Shown: positions 10,584-18,987 of the stretch, piece after piece
Layout: the number at the start of each line of letters is the position of its first letter
Position numbering within the stretch: position 1 is the stretch's first letter
Source of the DNA: Salvia splendens
Taxonomy: Eukaryota; Streptophyta; Magnoliopsida; Lamiales; Lamiaceae
DNA length: 64,000 bases
Assembly: GCF_004379255.2 (NCBI RefSeq)
Contig: NC_056045.1
Span: 13,109,593 to 13,173,592, forward strand
Reading direction: 5' to 3'
Program-made: the position numbers and the translations under genes
Notes under the pieces: generated by a model
Told to the model about the DNA's origin: nothing
Databases searched by the model: none
What the model saw: the letters and a program-made list of their open reading frames with translations, nothing else

Positions 10584-11874
10584 TGATAATGTGCTCCTTG
10601 CACAAGAAATGTTCCATGAGCTCCAAAGAAATAACCCAGCCCCGAATGTGGCTATAAAGATCGATATGGCTAAGGCTTATGATCGAGTACAATGGCCTTT
10701 TCTGATCAAGGTCCTCAAGCACATGGGTTTCCCGGAAGCATGGGTGACGATCGTCGAAAAGTGTATTGGAACATGCTGGTTCTCGATCTTCATTAATGGT
10801 GCGCCGGCGGGTTTCTTTAAGTCTACCCGTGGGCTCAGGAAAGGAGATCCCATATCCCCAGCCCTCTTCATGCTAGCTGCGGACTATCTCTCGAGATCAC
10901 TTGACAATCTTATCCTTGGTTGCAAAGAGATGACGTTCAAAGCCACCCGAGGCAGCTTGGAGATCAGCCACCTCGCCTATGCCGACGATGTCATCACCTT
11001 TACACAAGCAGCCGCAACACCTCTTAGGAGACTACGCGCATGCCTGGACCACTATGCCGCGGTTTCCGGACAACAAATCAATCTTGGAAAGAGTAACTTC
11101 TACATTGCGGAGGCCAATGAAAGTTGGGCAAATTCAATCCAAAGTGAAGGAGGATTCTCTAGAGGTACATTCCCTTTTCTATACCTTGGGGTACCTATTT
11201 ATAGAGGGGTGAAGCGTACGAATATGTTCTTGTTCCTGCGGGAGAAAGTCTCGGTGAGAATCTCCGGGTGGGCCCATAGGCACCTCTCCTTTGGAGGGAG
11301 ACTCACACTGTTCAAAAGCACGTTGGAAGCGATCCCACTTCATATCTTCCAAGCAATTGAACCAACGGGAGGTGCCCTCAAGCAACTAGACCAACAGCTG
11401 GCTCGGTTCTTCTGGGGATCGAGCAATGAGAAGAAAAAGACACATTGGATTGGTTGGGACCAGGTTTGTCTACCCACGGCCAAAGGAGGATTGGGAATCC
11501 GGAAGGTTAAAGAGGTGCTCCGGGCATTCAACATCAAGCTATGGTAGCGGTTCCGGGAACAAAACTCCCTTTGGGCAAAATATATGACGGCTAAGTATTG
11601 CCCTAAAGCGTCCCCACTCACGGCTAGAGCGAAGGGTGGAAGTAGCCCTACATGGAAGAGGCTCCTGAGGGCTCGAATACTTGCTCACCCACACATGCGT
11701 TGGGTGGTGGGAGAAGGAAATGTATCTTTTTGGGATGACTTATGGCTTGGAGATGCTCCTTTGAGGGAACTTAGTATGGACGATAGGGGTGGACCTCTTG
11801 TGCGCGTCGCTGATTTCATTATGGAAGGGAAGTGGAACGAGGCCAAATTGAGGCTGATTCAAGCGCAAGCCGGC
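10584..11874 (+). pseudogene. L3: internal LINE ORF2 fragment (reverse transcriptase)
   Basis: Coding sequence from NDNVLLAQEMFHEL through the RT palm (KIDMAKAYDRV, RKGDPISP, AYADDVITF) to IQAQAG, about 430 codons. RQGDP has become RKGDP. A TAG at 11545-11547 replaces a Trp codon (TGG) in IKLWWRF, ending the first frame. The fragment begins immediately after the L2 poly(A) and is cut at 11875 by the poly(T) of L4. A shorter copy of its start lies at 59718-59810. Confidence 0.85.
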
Positions 11875-12881
11875 TTTTTTTTTTTTTTTTTTTAATCAAA
11901 CACCTTCACGGTGGAGGGTTCGTGGGTCCCTCATCCCTATATTTCAAAAGTGGTTGATTACAAAACGTGGCCACACCCGAAAGTGATGTGCCAACATGAA
12001 AAATTAGGAGTAGTATGCGGTCCGGTACCACAAGCTCGGACCTCATCATACTCCCTTTCAAAAGGTAAAATACAATTCAACACAAAATAAAGACTATACA
12101 TCCCTTTCAGCCAAAACTCGAGCCTATTCTTCCTCTTCATTATGGACCCGAAAGTTCGGGATACCCATTGCATCCATTCTAATCATCGCTGTGAGGTGCC
12201 TTGGTGCCGTGAGGGCATTCATACGGCAGTAGTCATTTCTTTCTAATCCCATTTTGGCGAGGAGATCTCCTGCTCTATTCCCTTCCCGGTGGATGAAGGT
12301 GATACGAGTGTCTTGTTGGCGCTTGAGGATTGCGATTCGCGCCATCACCCGGCTAATATGGGCCGGTCCCCAGCGCGTGCCATTTAGGAGCTTAACCGCT
12401 TGTTGTGCATCCGACTCAACCCATATAGGCCTTCTGAATTCTGCGGCGAGCGTCAACCCGAATTGGATGGCCAGGAGCTCCGCTTCGAGGGCTGAGTGAG
12501 CCTCGAGTGGGGAGGTAAAGGCTGCAAGCATGTTGCCCTCATGGTCACGAACAAGTCCTCCCCCCCCGGCTTTATCCGTTGCCTCACTGTATGCTCCGTC
12601 AGTGTTGAGTTTGATCCACGGTTCATCCGGCGGGTTCCATTTGACCACCATCGCAAGGGGCCTGGTCCTCCGTGGCTCGGCCTGACTCGGGGCGTTGATC
12701 TATGAGGGCAGCATTGGCATTTAGATGCCATTTCCATTCTTCTCCACTGTAGCTTCGTATCCACCGGTATTCGGTTGGAAAGGAGTCTCCATATGAAGAT
12801 AGCAATAGAAGACGTGAGGCCCGCTTTCCATAAGTCATCAAGGCCTTGGATGATAGGTCTTTGAGTTCGGATGGTCTCCCA

Positions 12882-12883
<2 letters not shown>
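11875..12883 (-). mobile_element. L4: truncated LINE inserted in L3
   Basis: A minus-strand LINE marked by poly(T) at 11875-11893, the reverse complement of the standard 3' UTR (hairpin AGTATG...CATACT at about 12013-12055), and an RNase H frame. Its 5' side is cut at 12884 by the poly(T) of L5. It sits in L3 and hosts L5, so it is intermediate in age. Confidence 0.85.
12124..12883 (-). pseudogene. L4 ORF2 remnant with internal deletion
   Basis: The C-terminal 175 codons (12124-12651) encode an RNase H domain (NTDGAYSEA, ALEAELLA, ESDAQQ, REGNRAGD). Near 12693 the sequence jumps from CQCCPHR in the zinc segment directly to INAPSQAEP just before RNase H, removing roughly 390 bp present in siblings and shifting the frame. 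Upstream the remnant ends in the WETIRTQRP region, where L5 inserted. It is non-functional. Confidence 0.82.
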
Positions 12884-12921
<38 letters not shown>

Positions 12922-12925
<4 letters not shown>

Positions 12926-13122
12926 AACACCGTCACGGTGGAGGGTTCGTGGGTCCCTCATCCCTATATTTCAAAAAAGGGGGTAGGTTACAATTCATGG
13001 CCACACCCGATAGTGGTGTCCCGACAAAGAAAGAGCCATTAGAGTAGTGAGCGGTCCGCACCAACATGGTGCGGACCTCGCCCTACTCCATTCAAAACTC
13101 AAAACGATAAAAACGACCTAGA
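12922..13122 (-). other. L5 3' UTR with a perfect extended hairpin
   Basis: GAGTAG (13042-13047) pairs with CTACTC (13083-13088). Inside, GGTCCGCACC (13053-13062) pairs perfectly with GGTGCGGACC (13068-13077) around a 5-nt loop. Siblings keep the same fold with different bases, so the pairing is conserved while the sequence changes. A terminal stem CACCGT/ACGGTG adjoins the poly(A). Confidence 0.7.
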
Positions 13123-14856
13123 CTAGGTAGAGTCTTCATCTCGGACTCGGATATTCGGAATGCCCATCTCCTCCAAGCGGATCATTGCCCTTAATAGCCG
13201 AGGGGCTGTGCTATCGTTCATGCGGTGATACTCTAATTTCTCCGCACCCATTTTTGCTAGGAAATCAGCCACTTTGTTTCCCTCCCGATGAATAAAGGAT
13301 GTGCGGAGTGTTATATGTCGTTTGAGGACGATTAGACGAGCTACTTCATGTCTAACTTGGGGCGGCCCCCAGCTGGCACCATTAAGGAGGTTAAGCGCCT
13401 GTTCAGAGTCCACCTCGAGCCAAATAGGTCGGTTAAACTCCTTCGCCAAGGTTAGTCCGTGATGGATGGCCTTGAGTTCAGCCTCAAGGGCCGAGTGGGC
13501 TCGGAGTGGTGTGGTGAAGGCGACTAACATTCGCCCTGCACAGTCACGGATAATTCCTCCCCCTCCGGCCTTATCCAAGGATTCCAGGAAGGCACCGTCC
13601 GTATTGATGCAAGTGAGAACTCCCCATTGTGTGAAAGCCTCCATCTCGGCACATCCGGCCCCTCCGGGATGATTGGCGTGTCAAGGATCTTCCGGACGAT
13701 GTGTTGTGTGAGGCCGGCTTGCGCATGTAGAATCCACAACTTGGCTTCATTCCAAGATCCATTGATAATGTAATCAGCAACCTGGACAAGAGGGCCTCCC
13801 CTGTCATCGAGACAAAGTTCCCTCAGAGGAACCTCTCCTAGCCATAAATCATCCCAAAATAAAGTCTTTCCTTCTCGCACCACCCAACGAATGTACGGTT
13901 GTGCCTGTGCCCGAGCCTTCAGAAGCCTCTTCCAGGTAGGGCTACACATCCCCGAGGCTCTAGCTGTGAGTGGGGACGCCTTACGACAATATTTAGCCAT
14001 CATGTACATAGCCCAAAGGGAGTTTTGTTCCCGGAACCTCCACCATAATTTTATATTAAAGGCACGTAAAACCTCATTGATCTTCCGAATGCCCAAGCCC
14101 CCTTCGGCCGTGGGTAGGCAAACCTGATCCCATCCTATCTAGTGCGTCCTTTTCTTCTCATTACTCGACCCCCAAAAGAAGCGAGCCACTTGTTGATCTA
14201 ATTGCTTGAGGGCTCCGCCTGTTGGCTCGATAGCTTGAACAATGTGTAAGGGAATCGCCTCAAGTGTGCTTTTTATCAAGGTTAGTCTCCCCCCAAAGGA
14301 GAGGTGCCGGTGAGCCCACCCAGAGATCCTAGCCGAGATTTTCTCTCGAAGAAACATGAACATAATCGTGCGCTTCACCCCCCGGTAAATAGGGACTCCA
14401 AGGTAAAGGAAGGGGAACGTACCTCGTGAGAAGCCTCCTTCACTTTGGATTATGTTTGCCCAGCCGTCATGCGCCTCGGAGATATAGAAGTTGCTCTTGC
14501 CGAGGTTGATTTGTTGTCCAGACACCTCGGCATAATGATCTAGACATGCACGTAGCCTCCGGAGGGGGTTCACGGCCGCTTGCGTGAAGATGATGATGTC
14601 GTCCGCATAAGCGAGGTGGCTGATTTCCATGCTGCCTCGGGTTGCTTTGTATGTCATCTCTTTGTCTCCGAGGATAAGTTTATCGAGTGATCTCGAGAGA
14701 TAGTCCGCAGCAAGGACGAAGAGGGTGGGGGAAATGGGGTCCCCTTTCCTAAGGCCACGGGTGGATTTGAAAAAGCTCGTCGGGGCTCCGTTAATAAGGA
14801 TCGAGAACCAGCATGTCCCGATGCACCTTTCGATAAGCGCCACCCAAGGCTCGGGG
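13123..14856 (-). pseudogene. L5 ORF2, C-terminal part (RT to RNase H), decayed
   Basis: The RT palm (RKGDPISP, AYADDIIIF) and the post-RT region lie in 14139-14856. A TAG near 14139 replaces the Trp codon of THWIGW. The frame continues through 13620-14096 and then jumps, near 13617, from HNGEFSLAS directly to NTDGAFLES at the start of RNase H, losing about 700 bp including the zinc segment. RNase H (ALEAELKA, EVDSEQ, REGNKVAD) then runs to 13123. The nonsense codon and the deletion make it inactive. Confidence 0.85.
14852..14856. repeat. G1 target-site duplication, left copy (CGGGG)
   Basis: CGGGG directly precedes the TG of the G1 5' LTR and recurs directly after the CA of the 3' LTR (31520-31524). 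The interrupted L5 coding sequence joins in register across it. Confidence 0.95.
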
Positions 14857-15186
14857 TGATGGAGGTACACCCAAGCTGATCAACAAGGACAAGAAGATGG
14901 ATCCATTAATCATTCAAAGTGGACCAATTACAAGAGCTAGAGCTAAGAAGATAAAGGAGTCCATGATGCTTTTAGTTGATGAAATAAAAGCCCAATTCCA
15001 AGACCATTCAACATTGGGCCAAATGGTGAATATTATTCAAGTTAGAGGGCAGCCCAATGCATGAAGTTTTGAGTCAATATATATCACATTTTGGAGGCCC
15101 AAATTGAAGATAAATGATGCATTTTCGTCCAAGTTGGAGCAGCAAAAATGAAGAGTCATTTTTAAGTTACTTTTTGAGTTAAATAA

Positions 15187-15211
15187 GTGACTTTAGATGT
15201 CCTAAAGTCAC
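15187..15211 (+). promoter_or_regulatory. LTR U3 inverted repeat
   Basis: GTGACTTTAG (15187-15196) and CTAAAGTCAC (15202-15211) form a perfect 10-bp inverted repeat with a 5-base spacer, about 100 bp upstream of the TATA box. It is present in all LTR copies in the window. A regulatory role is inferred from position only. Confidence 0.5.
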
Positions 15212-15303
15212 ACCAATAGTTAGGAGTTACTTTTCACTTATTATGAGTCATTCTAAAGGTCTTAAGTTGTACTAATGATATGAGACTTTCAAGAGTCCAT
15301 TCT

Positions 15304-15319
15304 AGCCTATAAATAGGCT
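15304..15319 (+). promoter_or_regulatory. LTR TATA box inside a perfect inverted repeat
   Basis: TATAAATA (15308-15315) lies within AGCCTAT-AA-ATAGGCT. This is the only good TATA box in the LTR and the likely element promoter, with transcription expected to start about 30 bases downstream. The same motif occurs at 31201-31208 (+) and 50195-50202 (-). Confidence 0.7.
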
Positions 15320-15628
15320 TGTAAGCATGTCATTTGAGGACATCATTGATCAAATACGAAAATAGAGTTTGTCTTGTGAGTTGAATTCTCTTTGTAGAGT
15401 TTTTCACTTGTTTGGAACTTATCAAGATACTTTGAGCAAGTTCTTGTGGCGTTCAACCATACCGAGGTTCTTGGCTGATTACATAGCCAACGGGTCGAGG
15501 TTTTCCAAGCTCTGGAAGTGGATCAAACCAGATTATCAATCAAGGAAATCCGCTGCCAATCATTATACGTGGGGTTCTTGGATCAATATATCCAACGGGT
15601 CCTTCGTCGTATCCCAATCCATATCATT

Positions 15629-15643
15629 TGGTATCACGAGCCA
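15629..15643 (+). other. G1 primer binding site (tRNA-iMet type, one inserted base)
   Basis: TGGTATCACGAGCCA lies two bases after the LTR. The standard plant initiator-Met tRNA site, seen unaltered in G2 and in the fragment at 16600, is TGGTATCAGAGCCA. G1 has one extra C, which would bulge in the primer duplex. Confidence 0.85.
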
Positions 15644-15644
15644 A

Positions 15645-16062
15645 CTGGTATTGATCTATCCATAGCTTTATCTTACATTGTTTATCTTTCATATCCTTGA
15701 AAAAAAAATCCAAAAAAAAAATCAAAAAAAAATCCGAAAAAAAAAATCAGAAAAAAAATTCAAAAAAAAAAAAATCAAAAAAAAAAAAATCCGAAAAAAA
15801 AAACCCCAATACATATTTCAACTCATATTTTCTTGACCATTTCCTTTCATCCTTCATTCAAGGGCTGAAGTTTGGTTGGTCGTTATTAGTTCTTGTTTTG
15901 TTTTTGATTTGTTTTTTTTACTTGTGTTATCTTTGCAAAAGAGAAAGAGTGGTAAAAGGCTTGAGTGGTGAGGTTATTTGAGGGGAGGTAAAAGCCAACG
16001 AGTGATATACACGAGTGTTTTGTGAGGTTTAATTTTGTGTGATACACGAGTGAACTGTGAGG
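15645..16062 (+). other. G1 leader with A-rich tandem repeats
   Basis: This is untranslated leader between PBS and gag. Bases 15697-15815 are repeated runs of about eight A separated by TC, TCC or TCCG. The translated K/S-rich frame here is a by-product of the repeat and not a gene. The same block in G2 (49627-49750 on the other strand) has a different length and spacing. Confidence 0.7.
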
Positions 16063-16572
16063 ATGGATTCTACTGACGATCATATTCCAGTTGATCCTAC
16101 GTTGAAAGCTATGCAACAACAATTTGCAAGGTTTGCACGGATTCTGGAAAGTGTTTCAGGGCGGTTGGAGAGGCTAGAAGTTCAGGCAACAAATGAAAAT
16201 AATAACGAGGAGGAAGAGAGTGGAGGAGAAGATGATGCTTCATATAGGCATCGAAATGAGAGACGTGGAAACGGTAGAAGAGGGCGTACAAATGAAGTGG
16301 ATGGTGATTTGAGAAGCATCAAACTGAAGATCCCAACATTCCAAGGAAGGAGTGACCCCGAAGCTTATTTGGAGTGGGAGAGAAAGGTGGATCTCATCTT
16401 TGAATGTCACAACTATTCCGAGGAGAAAAAGGTTAGACTTGCTGCTATTGAATTCACTGACTATGCTATAGTTTGGTGGGATCAATTGACAACCAGTACA
16501 AGGCGATACGGAGGAAGACCAGTTTCGACTTGGGAAGAAATGAAAAGCATAATGCGTAAGAGATTTGTAAGA
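16063..16572 (+). pseudogene. G1 gag, first block
   Basis: Gag starts at the ATG at 16063 ([10 protein letters not shown]); the open frame extends two codons upstream without an ATG. It covers the first 170 residues: a coiled-coil-like N-terminus, an acidic linker and the capsid-type region ([34 protein letters not shown]). At 16572 it is broken by antisense gypsy leader joined through TGTA. Gag residues encoded at 16302-16572 recur downstream at 17386 onward. Confidence 0.88.
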
Positions 16573-17385
16573 TAAAGCTATGGATAGATCAATACCAGTT
16601 GGCTCTGATACCAAATGATATGGATTGGGATAGGACGAAGGACCCGTTGGATATATTGATCCAAGAACCCCACGTATAAGGTTTGGCAGCGGACTCCCTT
16701 GATTGATAATCTGGTTTGATCCACTTCCAGAGCTTGGAAAACCTCGACCCGTTGGCTATGTAATCAGCCAAGAACCTCGGTATGGTTGAACGCCACAAGA
16801 ACTTGCTCAAAGTATCTTGATAAGTTCCAAACAAGTGAAAAACTCTACAAAGAGAATTCAACTCACAAGACAAAGCCTATTTTCGTATTTGATCAATGGT
16901 GTCCTCAAATGACATGCTTACAAGCCTATTTATAGGCTAGAATGGACTCTTGAAAGTCTCATATCATTAGTACAACTTAAGACCTTTAGAATGACTCATA
17001 ATAAGTGAAAAGTAACTCCTAACTATTGGTGTGACTTTAGGACATCTAAAGTCACTTACTTAACTCAAAAAGTAACTTAAAAATGACTCTTCATTTTTGC
17101 TGCTCCAACTTGGACGAAAATGCATCATTTATCTTCAATTTGGGCCTCCAAAATGTGATATATATTGACTCAAAACTTCATGCATTGGGCTGCCCACTAA
17201 CTTGAATAATATTCACCATTTGGCCCAATGTTGAATGGTCTTGGAATTGGGCTTTTATTTCATCAACTAAAAGCATCATGGACTCCTTTATCTTCTTAGC
17301 TCTAGCTCTTGTAATTGGTCCACTTTGAATGATTAATGGATCCATCTTCTTGTCCTTGTTGATCAGCTTGGGTGTACCTCCATCA
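16573..17385 (-). mobile_element. Antisense gypsy fragment: leader stub, PBS and 770-bp LTR
   Basis: Minus-strand order is LTR (17385 down to 16616, 770 bp, intact TG...CA), intact tRNA-iMet PBS (16600-16613), then 27 bases of leader ending at 16573. The LTR outer edge is exact against gag (CCATCA then TGGAT). The other end is cut inside the leader. The LTR is the second variant (GGTTTGGCAGCGGACTCC), unlike G1's own LTRs. About 270 bp of gag are repeated on the two sides, with one difference noticed. Confidence 0.88.
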
Positions 17386-17614
17386 TGGATGGTGATTTGA
17401 GAAGCATCAAACTGAAGATCCCAACATTCCAAGGAAGGAGTGACCCCGAAGCTTATTTGGAGTGGGAGAGAAAGGTGGATCTCATCTTTGAATGTCACAA
17501 CTATTCCGAGGAGAAAAAGGTTAGACTTGCTGCTATTGAATTCACTGACTATGCTATAGTTTGGTGGGATCAATTGACAACTAGTACAAGGCGATACGGA
17601 GGAAGACCAGTTTC

Positions 17615-17619
<5 letters not shown>
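17386..17619 (+). pseudogene. G1 gag, duplicated block
   Basis: This block repeats gag from the [13 protein letters not shown] region through [12 protein letters not shown], matching 16302-16535 with one substitution seen (C to T at about 17578). It ends at the L6 target duplication. Gag continues in register at 18970, so the original gag reading runs through this copy and the 16302-16572 copy is the extra one, or the reverse. Confidence 0.85.
17602..17619. repeat. L6 target-site duplication, left copy (18 bp)
   Basis: GAAGACCAGTTTCGACTT at 17602-17619 recurs at 18970-18987, bracketing L6. Length and A/T-rich edge fit LINE endonuclease integration. Confidence 0.95.
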
Positions 17620-17650
<31 letters not shown>

Positions 17651-18969
17651 CAAACACCTTTACGGTGGAGGGTTCGTGGGTCCCTCATCCCTATATTTCA
17701 AAATGAGGTAATTACAAAGCGCGGCCACACCCGAAGGTGGTGTGCCAAGACAAAAACCAAGAGTAGTATGCGGTCCGATCCCACAAGGGTCGGACCTCAT
17801 CATACTCCCGACAAAATTACAAGAAGCAAGTGAAAACAAATCTAGTCCCCGTCCCTTCCTAGGGTACGAACATGTGAAAGGCCCATTTGATCCATGCGGA
17901 CGAGGTCCGCAAGCTCTCTCGGCACCGAGTCTTGTTGCATTTGTTGGCCTCTATCTCTCCCTAGTCCCATTCTCGCAAGGAAATCCGCCGCCTTGTTTCC
18001 CTCCCGGTGAATGAAGGTGGCACGGAATTTAAGTTGGCGCTTAAGAAGGATCAGATGCGCCATGGCTTCCCGGGCTAGCGCCGGTCCCCATCCTGCCCCA
18101 TTAATCAATTTGATAGCTTGTTCGGCGTCTGATTCGATCCAAATAGGGAGGCCAAATTCCTTGGCGATGTTCAGCCCGTGGATCATTGCCAACAATTCCG
18201 CCTCCAGAGCCGATTGTGCTTCAAAAGGTATGCAAAAGGCCACAAGCATTTTACCCGAGAAATCGCGAATGACTCCTCCCCCTCCTGCTTTGTTGATCGC
18301 TTCATTGAAGGAACCATCCGTATTCACTTTAATCCAAGGGGGGTCCGGTGGCTCCCATTTGATCGCCATGGCGAGAGGCAACGCCCGAATGGCTTCCGCT
18401 TGTTGAGGGATGTTAATTCCAAGTTTAACTCCTCGCCAGTGCTTCGGCTTCAGGCACCCGTTTACCATAGAATTCCGGATGTACATGTGGACCTGCCATA
18501 TTACATTGTGGGGTTTAAATCTTGTATCTTGGTGTCGGCTCCTATTCCTCTCCGACCAGATGAACCATAGGATGAGGTAGGGCATGGCTCGGCTAAGGTG
18601 CTTCCTATTCGGCTGATTGCATCTTTGCATCCAAACTTCAATTCTCGTTGGGATTGTGTCATTGATTGAAAGGCGGGGGGATGTACCTTCAAACCATTCA
18701 TCAAATTCTCTCCATACTCTACGGGCTCCGAATCCCTGAATGAAAAGGTGCTGGAGGGACTCAATGTTCGGTCGAATTGGGCAGCATTGGCACTTAGAGG
18801 CTAGCTCAATCTCCCGCCATTGAAGTTTTGTGTCAACCGGCACCCGATTGGAGAGTAGCCTCCAGATAAAGATGGCTATTGAGTTGGTGAGTCCCGCCTT
18901 CCAAACATCCCCCAAACCTTGGATGATCGGGTTTCGCCCTCGGAGTGTGTCCCATGTCGAAGCCACCGT
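17620..18969 (-). mobile_element. L6: 5'-truncated LINE in G1 gag
   Basis: Poly(T) at 17620-17645, then the reverse-complement 3' UTR with its hairpin, and the last 374 codons of ORF2. Truncation falls inside the zinc segment region (VASTWDTLRG). The 18-bp target duplication is perfect, so this is a clean target-primed insertion with aborted cDNA synthesis. Confidence 0.95.
17842..18969 (-). pseudogene. L6 ORF2 C-terminal part (zinc segment and RNase H)
   Basis: An uninterrupted frame of about 375 codons with the zinc segment (CQCCPIRPNIESLQHLF) and a complete RNase H domain (NTDGSFNEA, ALEAELLA, ESDAEQ, REGNKAAD). It is truncated at its N-terminus by the insertion itself, with no start codon of its own, so it is a dead-on-arrival copy. 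The absence of stops again indicates youth. It resembles L1/L7 but is diverged (ASKCQCCPIR, GRDRGQQM). Confidence 0.88.
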
Positions 18970-18987
18970 GAAGACCAGTTTCGACTT
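18970..18987. repeat. L6 target-site duplication, right copy
   Basis: This is the second copy of the 18-bp sequence at 17602-17619, immediately after the truncated 5' end of L6. Confidence 0.95.

Larger units (their letters stand above)
12884..14856 (-). mobile_element. L5 piece 1: 3' UTR and C-terminal half of ORF2
   Basis: Poly(T) at 12884-12921 is followed by the reverse complement of the 3' UTR (12922-13122) and ORF2 C-terminal sequence. The piece stops exactly at the CGGGG target duplication of G1 (14852-14856) and resumes at 31520. L5 belongs to a LINE subfamily distinct from L1/L7/L8, with a divergent 3' UTR and a TAATCATG ORF1/ORF2 junction. Confidence 0.9.
14857..15626 (+). repeat. 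G1 5' LTR (770 bp, TG...CA)
   Basis: It begins TGATGGAGG and ends CCATATCA (short inverted termini TGAT/ATCA). It contains an unused copy of the Gag-Pol C-terminal codons (to 15063), a 10-bp inverted repeat (15187-15211), a TATA box (15308-15315) inside another inverted repeat, and R-U5. Together with the 3' LTR it belongs to a variant recognised by GGAAATCCGCTGCCAATCAT near 15544-15563. Confidence 0.96.

Noticed and set aside
12884..12921. Long T or A runs (also 22548-22579, 41037-41075, 42770-42807) as possible sequencing artefacts
   Set aside because: Each lies at a LINE 3' end next to TTTGAT or TTTGATT, and most are backed by target duplications, so they are genuine poly(A) tails, though their exact lengths may be unreliable.
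15369..15665. Open frame of about 99 codons across LTR R-U5 and PBS, present in every LTR copy
   Set aside because: It starts at TTG with no ATG, has no recognisable domain and lies in sequence conserved for other reasons. I treat it as LTR sequence.
15697..15981. Lysine-rich open frame after the G1 5' LTR
   Set aside because: It is the translation of an A-rich tandem repeat in the leader, with no domain and no conserved frame in G2.
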